Origin: Glutamicibacter nicotianae
GTDB taxonomy: Bacteria > Actinomycetota > Actinomycetes > Actinomycetales > Micrococcaceae
DNA length: 64,000 nucleotides
Assembly: GCF_006539525.1 (NCBI RefSeq)
Contig: NZ_BJNE01000007.1
Coordinates: 62,001-126,000, forward strand
Reading direction: 5' to 3'
Shown here in pieces: positions 26,885 to 41,138 of this stretch. The notes below the pieces were generated by a model that saw nothing but the letters and a program-made list of their open reading frames with translations, was not told where the DNA came from and did no database searches. The translations under genes were made by a program, and so were the position numbers. The number at the start of each line of letters is the position of its first letter. Within the stretch, counting starts at the first letter, position 1.

Positions 26885-28114
26885 TTAGCCTTCCAATGCG
26901 GCAACACCCGGCAGGGTCTTGCCTTCGAGGTACTCCAGCGAAGCACCGCCACCGGTGGAGATATGGCCGAAGTCATCCTCCGAGAAACCCAGCGCGCGGA
27001 CAGCCGCGGCCGAATCGCCACCGCCTACTACGCTGAACGCTTCCGAGTCCGCCAGAGCCTGCGCGACGGTACGGGTACCCTCAGCGAAAGCAGGAATCTC
27101 GAAGACGCCCATTGGGCCGTTCCAGAACACGGTGTTGGCGCTGGTGATGTAGCTTGCGAACAGTTCAGCGGACTTCGGACCGATGTCCAGCCCAAGGCCG
27201 TTGGAGCCGAAGCTGGCTTCCTCGATCTTGTCTGCCGCCAGCACCTCATGCTCAGCATCGGCACCGAACTTGCTTGCCACAACGACATCGCTAGGCACGA
27301 TGATGTCGCAGCCGAGCTGCTCGGCCCGCTTCAGGTACTCCTGGCAGGTGGCGATCTGGTCTTCTTCAAGCAGCGAGCCGCCAATGGCGTGGCCCTGCGC
27401 CTTGAGGAAGGTGAACGCCATGCCGCCGCCGATCAGCAGCTGATCAGCCTTGCCCAGCAGGTTGTCGATGACAGCGAGCTTGTCCGAGACCTTGGACCCG
27501 CCAAGCACCACCACGTAGGGGCGCTTCGGCGCCTCGGTCAGGGTCTTGAGGACCTTGACCTCGGTAGCCACCAGGTCGCCCTGGTAGCTCGGCAGCAGGC
27601 TGGCAATGTCGTAGACCGAAGCGTGCTTGCGGTGCACGGCGCCGAAAGCGTCGTTCACGTAGGCGCCGTTCTCGCCGGTCAGCGCAGCCAGCTCCTTGGC
27701 GAACTCTGCGCGCTGCGCATCGTCCTTGGACGTTTCACGGGCATCAAAGCGGACGTTCTCCAGAACCAGAACGGAGCCTTCTTCAAGGTTTGCCGCAGCC
27801 TGGCGGGCAGAGTCGCCCACCACGTCTTCGGCGACAATTACGTCGAAGTCAGCCAGTTCGTTCAGGCGGTTCGCTGCTGGAGCGATGGAGTACTTGGCAT
27901 CGACCTGGCCCTTGGGGCGTCCCAGGTGGGCCATCACGATGACCTTTGCGCCGGCCTCGGCCAGCTTGCTGATGACTGGCAGCGACGCGCGGACGCGGCC
28001 ATCATCGGTCACAGTTGCACCGTCGAGCGGCACGTTCAGGTCACTGCGGACCAGAACGTACCGTCCGCGGACGCCGTTGTCAGCGATCAATTCGTCAATG
28101 GTGTGAGAAGACAT
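26885..28114 (-). CDS. pgk: Phosphoglycerate kinase
   Basis: A 409-residue kinase with the N-terminal [11 protein letters not shown] substrate motif, GGSKVSDKL and the C-terminal nucleotide-binding GGGDSAAAV and [13 protein letters not shown]. It makes ATP from 1,3-bisphosphoglycerate. It lies 16 bp downstream of gap and 2 bp upstream of tpiA. Length is typical. Confidence 0.97.
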   Translation of the reverse strand: MSSHTIDELIADNGVRGRYVLVRSDLNVPLDGATVTDDGRVRASLPVISKLAEAGAKVIVMAHLGRPKGQVDAKYSIAPAANRLNELADFDVIVAEDVVGDSARQAAANLEEGSVLVLENVRFDARETSKDDAQRAEFAKELAALTGENGAYVNDAFGAVHRKHASVYDIASLLPSYQGDLVATEVKVLKTLTEAPKRPYVVVLGGSKVSDKLAVIDNLLGKADQLLIGGGMAFTFLKAQGHAIGGSLLEEDQIATCQEYLKRAEQLGCDIIVPSDVVVASKFGADAEHEVLAADKIEEASFGSNGLGLDIGPKSAELFASYITSANTVFWNGPMGVFEIPAFAEGTRTVAQALADSEAFSVVGGGDSAAAVRALGFSEDDFGHISTGGGASLEYLEGKTLPGVAALEG

Positions 28115-28130
28115 GTCTCTAGGTTATCGA

Positions 28131-29201
<1,071 letters not shown>

Positions 29202-29230
29202 TTAAGAGGACACTCCGTTGTGCCGTGCTT

Positions 29231-29258
29231 GCGGATCCCAGCCGGAGCTGGGATCCGC
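29231..29258. terminator. Perfect stem-loop between sodA and gap
   Basis: A 12-bp perfect stem (29231-29242 with 29247-29258) with a CGGA tetraloop. On the minus strand it is 63 bp after the sodA stop and 93 bp before the gap start. It lacks a T-tract in either direction, so it may be a sodA terminator, a processing site or a structured gap leader. Confidence 0.5.
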
Positions 29259-29321
29259 AACACACTAGAAACATACTACGCTATATCAGCGGAGAATGTG
29301 AGCTAACTTACCAGGTAAGTA

Positions 29322-29951
29322 TTACTTGCCTGGAACGATCAGCGATGCTGCACCGTTGCGTGCGGCTTCGAAACGCGCCTGGACATCTGCCCAGTTCACG
29401 ATGTTCCAGAAGGCCTTGACGTAGTCTGCCTTAACGTTGACGTAGTCCAGGTAGAAGGCGTGCTCCCACATGTCCAGCATCAGCAGCGGGGTGGTTGCCA
29501 CTGGGATGTTGCCCTGCTGATCGTACAGCTGCTCGATGACCAGCTGGCCGCCCAGTGCGTCGTAGGCCAGGACTGCCCAGCCCGAGCCCTGCAGGCTCAT
29601 GGCAGCAGCAGTGAAGTGGCCGCGGAATGCGTCGAACGAACCGAAGAAGTCATCAATGGCAGCTGCCAGCTCGCCCTCAGGCTTGTCGCCGCCTTCTGGG
29701 GACAGGTTGTTCCAGAAGATCGAGTGGTTGGTGTGGCCGCCCAGGTGGAAAGCCAAGTCCTTGGACAGCTTCGGGATGTTGCCGAACTCGCCCTTTTCGC
29801 GAGCTTCAGCCAACTGCTCCAGTGCCGAGTTTGCGCCTGCAACGTAGGTTGCGTGGTGCTTGGAGTGGTGCAGTTCCATGATGCGAGCCGAGATGTTCGG
29901 CTCCAGTGCAGCGTAGTCGTACTGCAGTTCTGGCAGTGAATAAACAGCCAT
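29322..29951 (-). CDS. sodA: Superoxide dismutase, Fe/Mn family
   Basis: A 209-residue SOD. Metal ligands are visible in [11 protein letters not shown] (first His), [12 protein letters not shown] (second His) and [14 protein letters not shown] (Asp and His). It dismutates superoxide in the cytoplasm. ATG at 29951 is preferred over the upstream start at 29972 because GAGGAGAA sits just before it and the mature family N-terminus [15 protein letters not shown] follows. Metal specificity (Mn or Fe) cannot be read reliably. It lies between whiA and gap. Confidence 0.95.
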   Translation of the reverse strand: MAVYSLPELQYDYAALEPNISARIMELHHSKHHATYVAGANSALEQLAEAREKGEFGNIPKLSKDLAFHLGGHTNHSIFWNNLSPEGGDKPEGELAAAIDDFFGSFDAFRGHFTAAAMSLQGSGWAVLAYDALGGQLVIEQLYDQQGNIPVATTPLLMLDMWEHAFYLDYVNVKADYVKAFWNIVNWADVQARFEAARNGAASLIVPGK

Positions 29952-30012
29952 GATTCTCCTCAATCTTCTCAATTGGTTGAATCTCCACGGGAGGGCTCCC
30001 GCGGGGACATTT

Positions 30013-30993
30013 TTAGTGTTCCAGTTCTTCTCCTGGAACGCTGGACTCCGTACCGGGTATTCCCAGATCGCTCGCCTTTTTATCCGCCATAGCCAAGAGG
30101 CGGCGAATTCGGCCAGCGATGGCGTCCTTGGTCATTGGCGGTTCGGCCATCCGGCCGAGCTCATCCAAGGAGGCTTGCTTGTGCTCCAGGCGCAGCAGCC
30201 CCGCATAGCGCAGGTGCTCTGGAACCTCGTCGCCCAAGATTCCCAACGCACGCTCGACGCGCGCCCCGGCAGCGACCGCCGCCTGGGCACTGCGCCGCAG
30301 GTTGGCGTCGTCGAAGTTCGCCAAGCGGTTGGCGGTGGCGCGCACTTCCTTGCGCATGCGGCGTTCTTCCCAGACCATCAGCGCATCGTGGGCGCCCATG
30401 CGGGTGAGCAGCTGGGCGATGGCATCGCCATCACGGATCACTACGCGGTCAACGCCGCGCACCTCGCGGGCCTTGACCGTTAGACCCAGGCGGCGAGCCG
30501 CACCGACCAGGGCCAATGCTGCTTCCGGTCCAGGGCAGGTAATTTCCAATGCGGAACTGCGTCCTGGTTCGGTCAGCGAACCATGGGACAGGAATGCGCC
30601 TCGCCATACCGCTTCGGCGTCGGCGGTGGAACCGTTGACGATGACCGAGGGCAGGCCGCGTACCGGCCGGCCGCGCTGATCAAGCAGGCCAGTCTGGCGG
30701 GCCAGCACTTCTCCATCCCTGGACACGCGCACGATGTAGCGGCTCCCCTTGCGGATGCCAGAACCGGAAACCATTACGATCTCGGCATCGTGCCCGTACA
30801 GCTCGCCAATAGCGATCTTCAACCGCCGGGCGGTCGCTGCCAGATCCACTTCTGCTTCGATGACAATTCGCCCGGAGACAATATGCAGTCCGCCGCTGAA
30901 GCGCAGCATGGTCGAAACCTCGGCCTTGCGGACCGACGGCTTGCGAATCTCTACCCGCGACAGCTCGTCTTTGACGGAAGCCGTCAATGCCAT
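30013..30993 (-). CDS. whiA: DNA-binding protein WhiA
   Basis: A 326-residue WhiA with an N-terminal LAGLIDADG-homing-endonuclease-like domain and a C-terminal DNA-binding domain around [21 protein letters not shown]. WhiA is a developmental transcription factor in Streptomyces and a division-linked DNA-binding protein in other Gram-positives. AAGGGAG precedes the ATG. It is the last gene of the uvrC-rapZ-yvcK-whiA series. Confidence 0.95.
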   Translation of the reverse strand: MALTASVKDELSRVEIRKPSVRKAEVSTMLRFSGGLHIVSGRIVIEAEVDLAATARRLKIAIGELYGHDAEIVMVSGSGIRKGSRYIVRVSRDGEVLARQTGLLDQRGRPVRGLPSVIVNGSTADAEAVWRGAFLSHGSLTEPGRSSALEITCPGPEAALALVGAARRLGLTVKAREVRGVDRVVIRDGDAIAQLLTRMGAHDALMVWEERRMRKEVRATANRLANFDDANLRRSAQAAVAAGARVERALGILGDEVPEHLRYAGLLRLEHKQASLDELGRMAEPPMTKDAIAGRIRRLLAMADKKASDLGIPGTESSVPGEELEH

Positions 30994-31020
30994 GAATCAA
31001 ACTCCCTTACTTGGATCTTC

Positions 31021-32046
31021 CTAAGATCCGATCGCGGTAAACACCTCATGATAGGCCGCCGCTAGTCGCAACGGGTCGTGCACGGCACGACCGTCAGATA
31101 CTCCTACTGTACTAAAAAAGACCCGCGCGCCGAGTTTTTGCGCTGCCAGCTCAAATCGCTCTTTGTTACGGATCTTGGATTCGTCGGCAATAATCGCATC
31201 GAACTTGATCTCGGGTGCGTAGCGGACCAGCACCTCCAAGTGCGCGGCGGCATCCATCCCGGCGGTCTCGGCGGTGTCGAAGGCCAGATTCATGGTCAGC
31301 AGCTTCTTGGCTGTTGTCGATGCCAGAGCCTGGCGCATATCTGGCAGCAGCAGATGCGGCAGCACCGAGGTGTACCAGGATCCGGGACCAAGAATCACCC
31401 AGTCCGCCAGATCGATGGATTCCAGCGCTTCGGAGCAGGCCGGCGCATCGGATGGCTCCAGATAGACATTGGTGACCAGACCGCCAGATCCGGCGCGGGC
31501 CAGCTTGGCCTGCCCATCGATGCGGCGGCGCACCAAGGTGTCGTTCACCGGGTCCGATTCGAGTACCTCGCCATGGATGGACAGCGGAACGGTGCTCATC
31601 GGCAGGACCTGGCCGCGGGCACCGAGCAGCGCTCCGGCCCAGCGCAGCCCAGCTACCGGGTTGTCGAGCAACTCCCAGAGGGCAAGGATCAGCAGGTTGC
31701 CAACGGCATGCCCGTTCAAGGGCTCTTCGATGTTTTCGGTCGATTCGAAGCGGTACTGCATGACATCGCGCCAGGTCCGACCCCAGTCGTTGTCATCGCA
31801 CAGCGCGGCCAAGGCCATGCGCAAGTCGCCCGGGGGCAGCACATCGAACGAGCCCCGAAGGCGCCCGGAGCTGCCGCCGTCATCGGCCACCGTAACGATG
31901 GCGGTGAGGTCGGTAGTCAGGCGACGCAGGGCAGAAAGCGAGGAGGACAAGCCATGTCCGCCGCCCAAGGCAACCACCGATGGGTTGCGGTAATCATCGC
32001 TTCGCGTCAGTCCCTGGATCGGGATCGGACCTGTGGCAAAGGCCAT
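31021..32046 (-). CDS. yvcK: YvcK/CofD-like gluconeogenesis factor
   Basis: A 341-residue YvcK-family protein with VVALGGGHGLSSSLSALR near residue 24 and VTVADDGGSSGRLR near 55, both UDP-sugar-binding signatures of this CofD-like fold. In other Gram-positives YvcK is needed for growth on gluconeogenic carbon and for cell-wall precursor balance. It lies 5 bp after rapZ and 27 bp before whiA. Confidence 0.93.
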   Translation of the reverse strand: MAFATGPIPIQGLTRSDDYRNPSVVALGGGHGLSSSLSALRRLTTDLTAIVTVADDGGSSGRLRGSFDVLPPGDLRMALAALCDDNDWGRTWRDVMQYRFESTENIEEPLNGHAVGNLLILALWELLDNPVAGLRWAGALLGARGQVLPMSTVPLSIHGEVLESDPVNDTLVRRRIDGQAKLARAGSGGLVTNVYLEPSDAPACSEALESIDLADWVILGPGSWYTSVLPHLLLPDMRQALASTTAKKLLTMNLAFDTAETAGMDAAAHLEVLVRYAPEIKFDAIIADESKIRNKERFELAAQKLGARVFFSTVGVSDGRAVHDPLRLAAAYHEVFTAIGS

Positions 32047-32051
32047 TGCTC

Positions 32052-32945
32052 CTACTCACGCCCCAGATCTCGGTGGCTGATGTTCACCCGTACGTTCGGG
32101 AACTGTGCCAGCCGCCGGCCCAGCTCGATGGTGGTTGCCACCGAGCGGTGCTTGCCGCCGGTGCAGCCCACGGCGATGGTCGCGTAATGCTTATTCTCGC
32201 GGCGGTAGCCCTCGAAGACTGGTTCAAGCGCCTTCAGGTAGTTCGTGATGAACTCGCTGGTGCCTTCTTGGCTGAGGACATAGTCCGAGACTTCCTTGTC
32301 CTTGCCCGTCTGCGGGCGCAGTTCAGGAACCCAGTGGGGGTTGGGAATGAAGCGGACGTCTGCCACGTAGTTGGCGTCCGCCGGCAAGCCGTACTTGAAG
32401 CCGAAGCTCATGACGTTGATGCGCAGGATGATCGGCCCGGATTCGCTGAACAGCTCATTGACTGCACGCGCCAGGTCGTGCACCGACATGGTCGTGGAGT
32501 CCAGGATGATTTCGGCGGCTTCGCGCAATTGGTCGGTGATTCCGCGTTCGCGCTTGATGCCGTCGACGATGCGGCCGTCGTCCTGCAGCGGGTGCGGCCG
32601 GCGTCCCTGCTCGAAGCGGCGAATCAGCACCTCGTCGCTGGCATCCAGGTAGACCAGCCGGAATTTCACTCCGCTGGCCGTCAGGTTCGCCAACGCGTCG
32701 CGGATCTCCGGGAACATTTCCTTGGAGCGTACGTCCATCACGACAGCCATCTTCGGGATAGAACCCTGCGAGCGGCTCATCATCTCGGTCAGGGGTCCGA
32801 GCATGGCCGGTGGAAGGTTCTCCACTACGTACCAGCCCTGGTCTTCCAGAGCATGCGCGACGGTGGTGCGACCGGCACCTGACATGCCTGTCACGATCAC
32901 GAGTTCGGACTCAGGGGGTTTTACAGCTTCATACTCAGCGGTCAT
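32052..32945 (-). CDS. rapZ: RapZ/YvcJ-family nucleotide-binding protein
   Basis: A 297-residue P-loop protein with GMSGAGRTTV near residue 20, in which the usual Walker lysine is arginine, and the C-terminal VGCTGGKHRSVA block. Family members hydrolyse nucleotides; in E. coli RapZ controls glucosamine-6-phosphate synthase through small RNAs. In Actinobacteria the RNA role is unproven. It lies 9 bp downstream of uvrC. Confidence 0.93.
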   Translation of the reverse strand: MTAEYEAVKPPESELVIVTGMSGAGRTTVAHALEDQGWYVVENLPPAMLGPLTEMMSRSQGSIPKMAVVMDVRSKEMFPEIRDALANLTASGVKFRLVYLDASDEVLIRRFEQGRRPHPLQDDGRIVDGIKRERGITDQLREAAEIILDSTTMSVHDLARAVNELFSESGPIILRINVMSFGFKYGLPADANYVADVRFIPNPHWVPELRPQTGKDKEVSDYVLSQEGTSEFITNYLKALEPVFEGYRRENKHYATIAVGCTGGKHRSVATTIELGRRLAQFPNVRVNISHRDLGRE

Positions 32946-32954
32946 ATCACAAGG

Positions 32955-34898
32955 CTAGTCGACAATTTCGCCGGTAGTCATATTCACACCGGTTAATGAA
33001 GCGTCTTCTAGGGACTCTTTGATGGAAGTAGCAAGTTTTTCACCGACGCCGGGCACTTCCATCAGTTCGGCGACGCTTGCGGCCCGGATCTTCTTCATCG
33101 ACCCGAAGTGCTTGCGCAGGGCGGCCTGCTTGGCCTTGCCCAGGCCCGGGATCGCATCCAGATCGGAAGCGATCATCGATTTGGCCCGTTTGGCCCGATG
33201 GAAGGTGATCGCGAAACGGTGGGCCTCGTCACGAAGCCGCTGGACCAGATACAGCGAGGCGGAAGCTCGCGGCAGGATCACCGGGAACGGATCATCCGGC
33301 AGCCACAGTTCCTCCAGGCGCTTGGCCAAGCCGACGACGGGAATATCATCGATTCCCAGATCGTCCATGGCCTTTTGCGCGGCGGCCACCTGCGGCGGGC
33401 CGCCATCGACGATCACCAGGGAAGGCGGGTAGGAGAATTTCTTCTTTTCCTGCTCGCCGGTGGCTTCATCCACTTCCCCGGTGGCGAAGCTCGTCGGGTC
33501 GACCTTCTCCTTCAGGTAGCGGCTGAAGCGGCGGTAGATCACGTCGTACATGCTGGCGGTATCGTCGCGTGCGGCCTCGCCGGTGATGGAGAACTTGCGG
33601 TACTCGCTCTTCTTCGGAAGACCGTCCTCGAAGACCACCATGGAAGCGACCACGTTAGTTCCCTGGGTATGCGACGCGTCGTAGCATTCGATGCGCAGCA
33701 GCGCCTGCTCCGCTCCCAGGGCGTCCTGCAGTTCCTGCATGGCCAGCGATCGCGTGGTGATATCGCCTGCGCGCTTCGATTTGTGCAGGCGCAGCGCTTG
33801 TTCCGCATTCTCCACAACGGTGGCTGCCAAAGCCGCCTTGTCGCCGCGCTGGGCGACGCGCAGGGAGACCTTGGATCCGCGCAGCTCGGTAAGCCAGGTG
33901 GTGACGTCCTCGATGTCTTCGGGCAGTGCCGGAACCAGGATTTCCTTGGGAATCCGGTCTGCGTGATCGGCGTAAATCTGGGTGAGCAGCTGCTCGACGA
34001 ATTCTGCGTCGGTGGTATCTGCGACCTTTTCAACGACCCAGCCGCGCTGCGAGCGGATGCGGCCGTCGCGGACATGGAAGACCTGCACGGCGGCCTCCAG
34101 CTCATCGCCATGGATGCCGAAGATGTCGGCTTCGGTCCGGTCGTCAAGGACCACTGCGTTGCGTTCGAAGACCCGGTTCAAGGCAGCGATGTCATCGCGA
34201 TAGCGGGCGGCCTTCTCGTATTCGAGCTCCGCGACGGCTTCCTGCATCTTCACGGTCAGCGCCTTGGTGAACTTGGTCGCCTCGCCGCCCATGAAGGTGC
34301 AGAGGTCATCGGCCAGTTGGCGATGGTCTTCCTCGCTGATCCGTCCGACGCAGGGAGCTGAGCACTTGTCGATGTAGCCCAAGAGGCACGGACGGCCCGA
34401 GGCTTCGGCACGCTTGAACACGCCGGGTGCGCAGCTGCGCACGGGAAAGACCCGCAGCAGCGTATCGAGGGTTTCGCGGATGGCCTTGGCCGGATAGAAC
34501 GGGCCGAAATACTTCACGCCCTTGCGCTTGTCACCGCGCATCACCAGGGCGCGCGGGTACTTCTCATTGAGCGTGACTGCCAGGTACGGGTAGGTCTTGT
34601 CGTCGCGGAAAACGATATTGAACCGGGGGTTGTATTCTTTGATCCAGGAATACTCCAGCTGCAGCGCTTCCAGCTCGGACCCCACCACGGTCCATTCCAC
34701 GGACCCGGCAGTGAAGACCATCGCCCGGGTTTTCGGCGTGAGCCGATCTGGGTTGGCGAAGTAGGAGGTCAAGCGGTTGCGCAGGACCTTGGCTTTGCCG
34801 ACGTAAATGACCCGGCCGTGTTCGTCGCGGAAACGGTACACGCCCGGTTTCGTGGGGATGTCCGAGGTCTTCGGACGGTAGCTTGCCGGATCAGCCAT
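32955..34898 (-). CDS. uvrC: Excinuclease ABC subunit C
   Basis: A 647-residue UvrC with the N-terminal GIY-YIG nuclease (GVYRFRDEHGRVIYVGKAK, about 19-37), a UVR domain (MQEAVAELEYEKAARYRDD), an RNase H-like second nuclease and C-terminal helix-hairpin-helix motifs (AIPGLGKAKQAALRKHFGS; VPGVGEKLA). It makes the dual incisions in nucleotide excision repair. uvrA and uvrB are elsewhere in the window. It is 3 bp downstream of plsC. Confidence 0.97.
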   Translation of the reverse strand: MADPASYRPKTSDIPTKPGVYRFRDEHGRVIYVGKAKVLRNRLTSYFANPDRLTPKTRAMVFTAGSVEWTVVGSELEALQLEYSWIKEYNPRFNIVFRDDKTYPYLAVTLNEKYPRALVMRGDKRKGVKYFGPFYPAKAIRETLDTLLRVFPVRSCAPGVFKRAEASGRPCLLGYIDKCSAPCVGRISEEDHRQLADDLCTFMGGEATKFTKALTVKMQEAVAELEYEKAARYRDDIAALNRVFERNAVVLDDRTEADIFGIHGDELEAAVQVFHVRDGRIRSQRGWVVEKVADTTDAEFVEQLLTQIYADHADRIPKEILVPALPEDIEDVTTWLTELRGSKVSLRVAQRGDKAALAATVVENAEQALRLHKSKRAGDITTRSLAMQELQDALGAEQALLRIECYDASHTQGTNVVASMVVFEDGLPKKSEYRKFSITGEAARDDTASMYDVIYRRFSRYLKEKVDPTSFATGEVDEATGEQEKKKFSYPPSLVIVDGGPPQVAAAQKAMDDLGIDDIPVVGLAKRLEELWLPDDPFPVILPRASASLYLVQRLRDEAHRFAITFHRAKRAKSMIASDLDAIPGLGKAKQAALRKHFGSMKKIRAASVAELMEVPGVGEKLATSIKESLEDASLTGVNMTTGEIVD

Positions 34899-34901
34899 GG
34901 C

Positions 34902-35573
34902 CTATTTCGCGTCCGGCGGCAGCTGGTTGTAGGAATCGACGCGTTCCTGGCCGGACAGTTCGGCAATCGCATCCACGATCCGGTCTGTGGCCTGGCGGCG
35001 CTGCGGCAACGGGTGCTTGCGTCCCAGCTGGTCGAAGTACAGTGGCTCGCCATAGTGGATCTGGAATTTGGCAGGCTTGAAGCCCTTGGAACCAGCAGGC
35101 TGCAGCTTCTCCGTGCCGATCAGCCCGACCGGGACCACTGGCACACCGGTGGTCAGCGCCAGCCAGCCCACGCCGGTGCGTCCCCGGTACAGCTTGCCGT
35201 CGCGCGAACGGGTGCCTTCCGGGTAGATTCCGATGCCGGAGCCGCCCTCGATGATTTCCACCAGCGAGTCGAGCGCCGCCACGGAGGCCGCCTGCTCGCC
35301 ACGCTGCACCGGGATGGATCCCACGGATTCGAAGAAGGTCTTCATCATCTTGCCCTTCAGGCCAGGAGTGGTGAAGTATTCAGCCTTCGCGAAGAACGCC
35401 ACGTCGCGCGGGGTCAGCGCCTGGATGATCAAGGAGTCGAAAAAAGACAAGTGGTTGGAGGCGACAATGAAGCCGCCTTCCATCGGGACGTTCTCCAGCC
35501 CGGTTACTTCCGCACGGCAGACGCCGTGGATGATGCCCCGAATCGACGAACGGGTCATGGTGTAGATGCTCAT
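34902..35573 (-). CDS. plsC: 1-acyl-sn-glycerol-3-phosphate acyltransferase-like protein
   Basis: A 223-residue PlsC-type acyltransferase. The catalytic NHLSFFD motif (consensus H-x4-D) and the phosphate-binding PEGTRSRDGKLYRGRTG are present. It would acylate lysophosphatidic acid or a related lysolipid at the membrane. It is packed between the HAD phosphatase gene and uvrC with at most 3 bp spacing, so it probably shares their promoter. The exact acceptor is not certain. Confidence 0.88.
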   Translation of the reverse strand: MSIYTMTRSSIRGIIHGVCRAEVTGLENVPMEGGFIVASNHLSFFDSLIIQALTPRDVAFFAKAEYFTTPGLKGKMMKTFFESVGSIPVQRGEQAASVAALDSLVEIIEGGSGIGIYPEGTRSRDGKLYRGRTGVGWLALTTGVPVVPVGLIGTEKLQPAGSKGFKPAKFQIHYGEPLYFDQLGRKHPLPQRRQATDRIVDAIAELSGQERVDSYNQLPPDAK

Positions 35574-36284
35574 CTACTTTGCACCTTCCTGCATGAAGTC
35601 TTCGTCGAAGTTAATGGTGTTTGCCCGTTCGGCGCCGAGCAGCAACACGGCCAGATCCCGGGCGGTCACGGCTATGGCGTCCGCCTGCTGCAGTTCGTCG
35701 CCTTGGGCAAAGCCCCAGGCGACACCGATGGATGCCACCGAATTCTCGCGGGCGGCATCCCAATCGTAGTGCCGATCCCCCACCACGACGCTGCGCTCCG
35801 GGTCCAGCTGGCCGTGCTCCAGGGCCTCGGCTACGATGTGCGTCTTGCTCGAACCCATGCTCCCGTGTTCATCCGCATTGCCGTGAATCGCGTCGAGATG
35901 CGCATCCAGGCCTTTGCGTGCAATGAGCTGGCGCGCGATGTTGATCGGCTTGGCAGTGGTCACCGCAACATAGATCCCGGCTGATCTCAAAGCATCCAGC
36001 AGCGCCACGATGCCCGGGTAGACCATGGATTCAGCCATGCCGGCTTCCGCATACCGGGCGCGGTAGGCGGCAATGATGGAACCGATGTTCTCATCGGTGA
36101 CGCCGTCTAGCGTGCGCAGGCCGATTTGCAGGGGCGGGCCCACCAGCGCTTCCACCCGGGCTTCGCCCGGATCGGCCAAACCGTGGGAGGTCACCGCGTG
36201 GCGGATACCCGAAGTGATGGCACCGGCGGGGTCCACGAGGGTCCCGTCCAGGTCGAAGAGCACGCTTGTTACCGACATATTCAC
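35574..36284 (-). CDS. HAD-superfamily phosphatase, phosphoglycolate-phosphatase-like
   Basis: A 236-residue HAD hydrolase. Motif I FDLDGTLVDP, motif II VTTAKP and the motif III/IV region VVVGDRHYDWDAA are seen, with a helical cap between them. It may dephosphorylate phosphoglycolate, pyrophosphate or a nucleotide, and the substrate cannot be set from sequence. The frame starts with GTG at 36284; ATG at 36278, with AGGTG just upstream, is equally likely. First gene of the plsC-uvrC-rapZ-yvcK-whiA series. Confidence 0.85.
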   Translation of the reverse strand: MNMSVTSVLFDLDGTLVDPAGAITSGIRHAVTSHGLADPGEARVEALVGPPLQIGLRTLDGVTDENIGSIIAAYRARYAEAGMAESMVYPGIVALLDALRSAGIYVAVTTAKPINIARQLIARKGLDAHLDAIHGNADEHGSMGSSKTHIVAEALEHGQLDPERSVVVGDRHYDWDAARENSVASIGVAWGFAQGDELQQADAIAVTARDLAVLLLGAERANTINFDEDFMQEGAK

Positions 36285-36364
36285 CTAGCCATCTTCCCAT
36301 GAAGCGGACGTGGGTTAGCAATCCATAACTAAAATTGCATATGTCGAACATTCTCCGCGAGGCA

Positions 36365-39235
<2,871 letters not shown>

Positions 39236-39241
39236 GAAGCA

Positions 39242-39276
39242 ATACTAATCGAAAACTGCTTCGAATACATGTACGA
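39242..39276 (-). promoter_or_regulatory. uvrA promoter with SOS (LexA) box
   Basis: On the minus strand, TAGTAT (39247-39242) ends six bases before the uvrA GTG. The 16-mer TCGTACATGTATTCGA (39276-39261) is a near-palindrome that matches the Gram-positive LexA consensus TCGAAC-N4-GTTCGA at all but two positions. It overlaps the expected -35 region, where a repressor would block RNA polymerase. Confidence 0.7.
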
Positions 39277-40572
39277 ATGGACGCATCTCACAGTTAAATC
39301 TGGAAACCCCTGATCCGGTGCTCGGCGAGCGCCCCACGCCACCGCCCAAACAAGTCCAGGCGCTGGACTGCCAACAAGGCACCGCCCGCGAATGACTGCT
39401 GGGCTGTTCGCTCGCGGGCAGTCCGCCGCCTCCATTCGGCACCCCGAGCACGGCGCCCTGGACACTAGTTATCGACGGATTCCGGGGCTGGATCGGTGGC
39501 AGACGGCATGGTGTAAGCGGTCAACCCCTTTTCACCTTCCAGGACCACGGTGGCGCTTTCCTGGTAGCCGGCCCGCTGGAATTCGGCGAACAACGGCAAT
39601 TGATCGCTCTTCTTGCGAGTATCGCGGTCGCAGGACTGGACTGCCGTTGCCGGCAACAGGTTCGCGGTGTCCTTGTCATTGCCCGAGCGTTACACGTCGA
39701 CGCCGTCAAGTTCCATGGTGCATAGCACGGCTTGCCCCAATCCCTGCTCAATTCCGACGGCTTCGCCGCTGTCGATGTCGACGACCTGCGCGCCTTCGGC
39801 TAGCGGCAAGACCACTGAGTTGTCACCGGCCAGGAATTGCTGCTGCAAGCGCAGTTTCTCCACCAGTTCCTTGTCGGCCATATCCGGCATGGGGAAACTC
39901 CACTTTTCCTTGCCGCTGTGGACATCGATGCCGACGAAATTTCCCTCGAAGTTCTTGATGCCGCCGAGCTTGGCAGTGCCATCATCTTGGGCATTAACTT
40001 CGGCAGTACCGGAATTGATCTGGCAGGTCACCAGGGTGCTGCCGGTGTGAACGCCGTGCAGATCGAGGATGCCCAAGCAGGAGTAATCCGCGCCGGGCAA
40101 CAACCAACGGCCATCGCCGGTCTGCGGGTCAAGCCCCACCAGCATGGAATCCGTTGCCATATCCCACTCGAAATCCCTCCCGCCGAGTTCAAACAGGTAG
40201 AAGGCGCGATTGCCGGAGCCCACCAATGTACTTCGTTCCCCATCGAAGGTCTCCCCAAGCCCAGCCTCCGCTCGTGGAGTAGTGCTCATCGTAGATTTGT
40301 TCGTACTCCTTGTTCCACGCCAGAGCCCCCTCATGGGCATAGCTCAGGACCGACCTGCCGGATTCCTGGTCGCTGGAGATGGAAAGCCCTTCACCGAGAT
40401 AGTAGTCCTCGAGATTTTTCTTCGGATCAGGCATTTCGATGGGCTTCCTTGCCTTCTTCCAGCTGTTCGATTGCCAGTCGTAGTAGTAGTCGACGTTACC
40501 GCCCGTGTCAGGGCTTGCTGCCAACATGCACCAGGTATTGCCGCATTTGCCGGGGCGGTCAATGTCGTAGAG

Positions 40573-40586
40573 GGATCCTGGATCCT
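40573..40586. repeat. 7-bp tandem duplication causing a frameshift
   Basis: GGATCCT occurs twice in direct succession. Deleting one copy joins the two flanking reading frames of the pseudogene into a continuous SKGSLYDIDRPGK segment. Confidence 0.75.
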
Positions 40587-40991
40587 TTGGAGACGCGTTG
40601 CCCGGTTTTCAGGTCGAGCACCGCGGGCCGCACCTTATCCTTCTCCACCAGCTGCAGCAACGACACGTATTTCTCGCCGTTGTTTTCCACCACGCTGACC
40701 TCGAAGGCAATGCCGGACGGCGTGTTGCCGACTTCGGACTTCCGCTTCCAGACTTCTTCCCCGGTGGCCAGGTCCCGGGCTACGAGATAGGGAGTTTTGC
40801 CCACCAGGGTGTCGGCAAGCACGATATTCCCAGCCTCGTCGACGTGGGCTTCGGAGAGCAGCTTGTCCTTGCGGTCCGCACTTGCTCCTGCCCCAGATCC
40901 TGCACGGGCTGTTCGGTCTCAGTGGCGGAAAATCCGGCCAGGGCGCCCAAGAGCAGGGCGGCACCCAGACCGGCGCCCATCTGGCGCTGGC

Positions 40992-41005
40992 GGTGTGCGG
41001 TGTGC
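40992..41005. repeat. 7-bp tandem duplication near the pseudogene start
   Basis: GGTGTGC occurs twice in direct succession. Deleting one copy puts ATG 41023 in frame with the hydrophobic N-terminal segment (MSTFNTAHRQRQMGAG). Confidence 0.7.
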
Positions 41006-41138
41006 GGTGTTGAAAGTGCTCATGGGCGAACTCCCGAATATCCGGTGCTCATTCTCAGGTGCGGACGCGTGATGTGCGTGTGTGGTGTTGCGTGCAGTCG
41101 ACCAGAATCGCTGCTGGGACCTGGTCGACGCCGTCGGC

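Larger units (their letters stand above)
39465..41023 (-). pseudogene. Frameshifted beta-propeller (PQQ-like repeat) secreted or membrane protein
   Basis: Five fragments on one strand join into a single protein. It starts at ATG 41023 with an N-terminal hydrophobic segment (LGAALLLGALAGF), followed by repeats of the type YLVARDLATGEEVWKRKSE, VGLDPQTGDGRWLLPG and VGIDVHSGKEKWSFP, typical of PQQ-like/BamB beta-propellers. Four frame changes (about 41000, 40885, 40580 and 40290) and one in-frame TAA (39690-39692) disrupt it. Two frame changes sit at exact 7-bp tandem duplications, and removing one copy restores frame. Natural decay is likeliest; assembly error is not excluded. It lies downstream of a GntR gene on the same strand. 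Confidence 0.8.

Noticed and set aside
36335-36360. TCGAACATTC near the HAD gene start, resembling half an SOS box
   Set aside because: The second half-site is missing; the palindrome does not extend as it does at uvrA.
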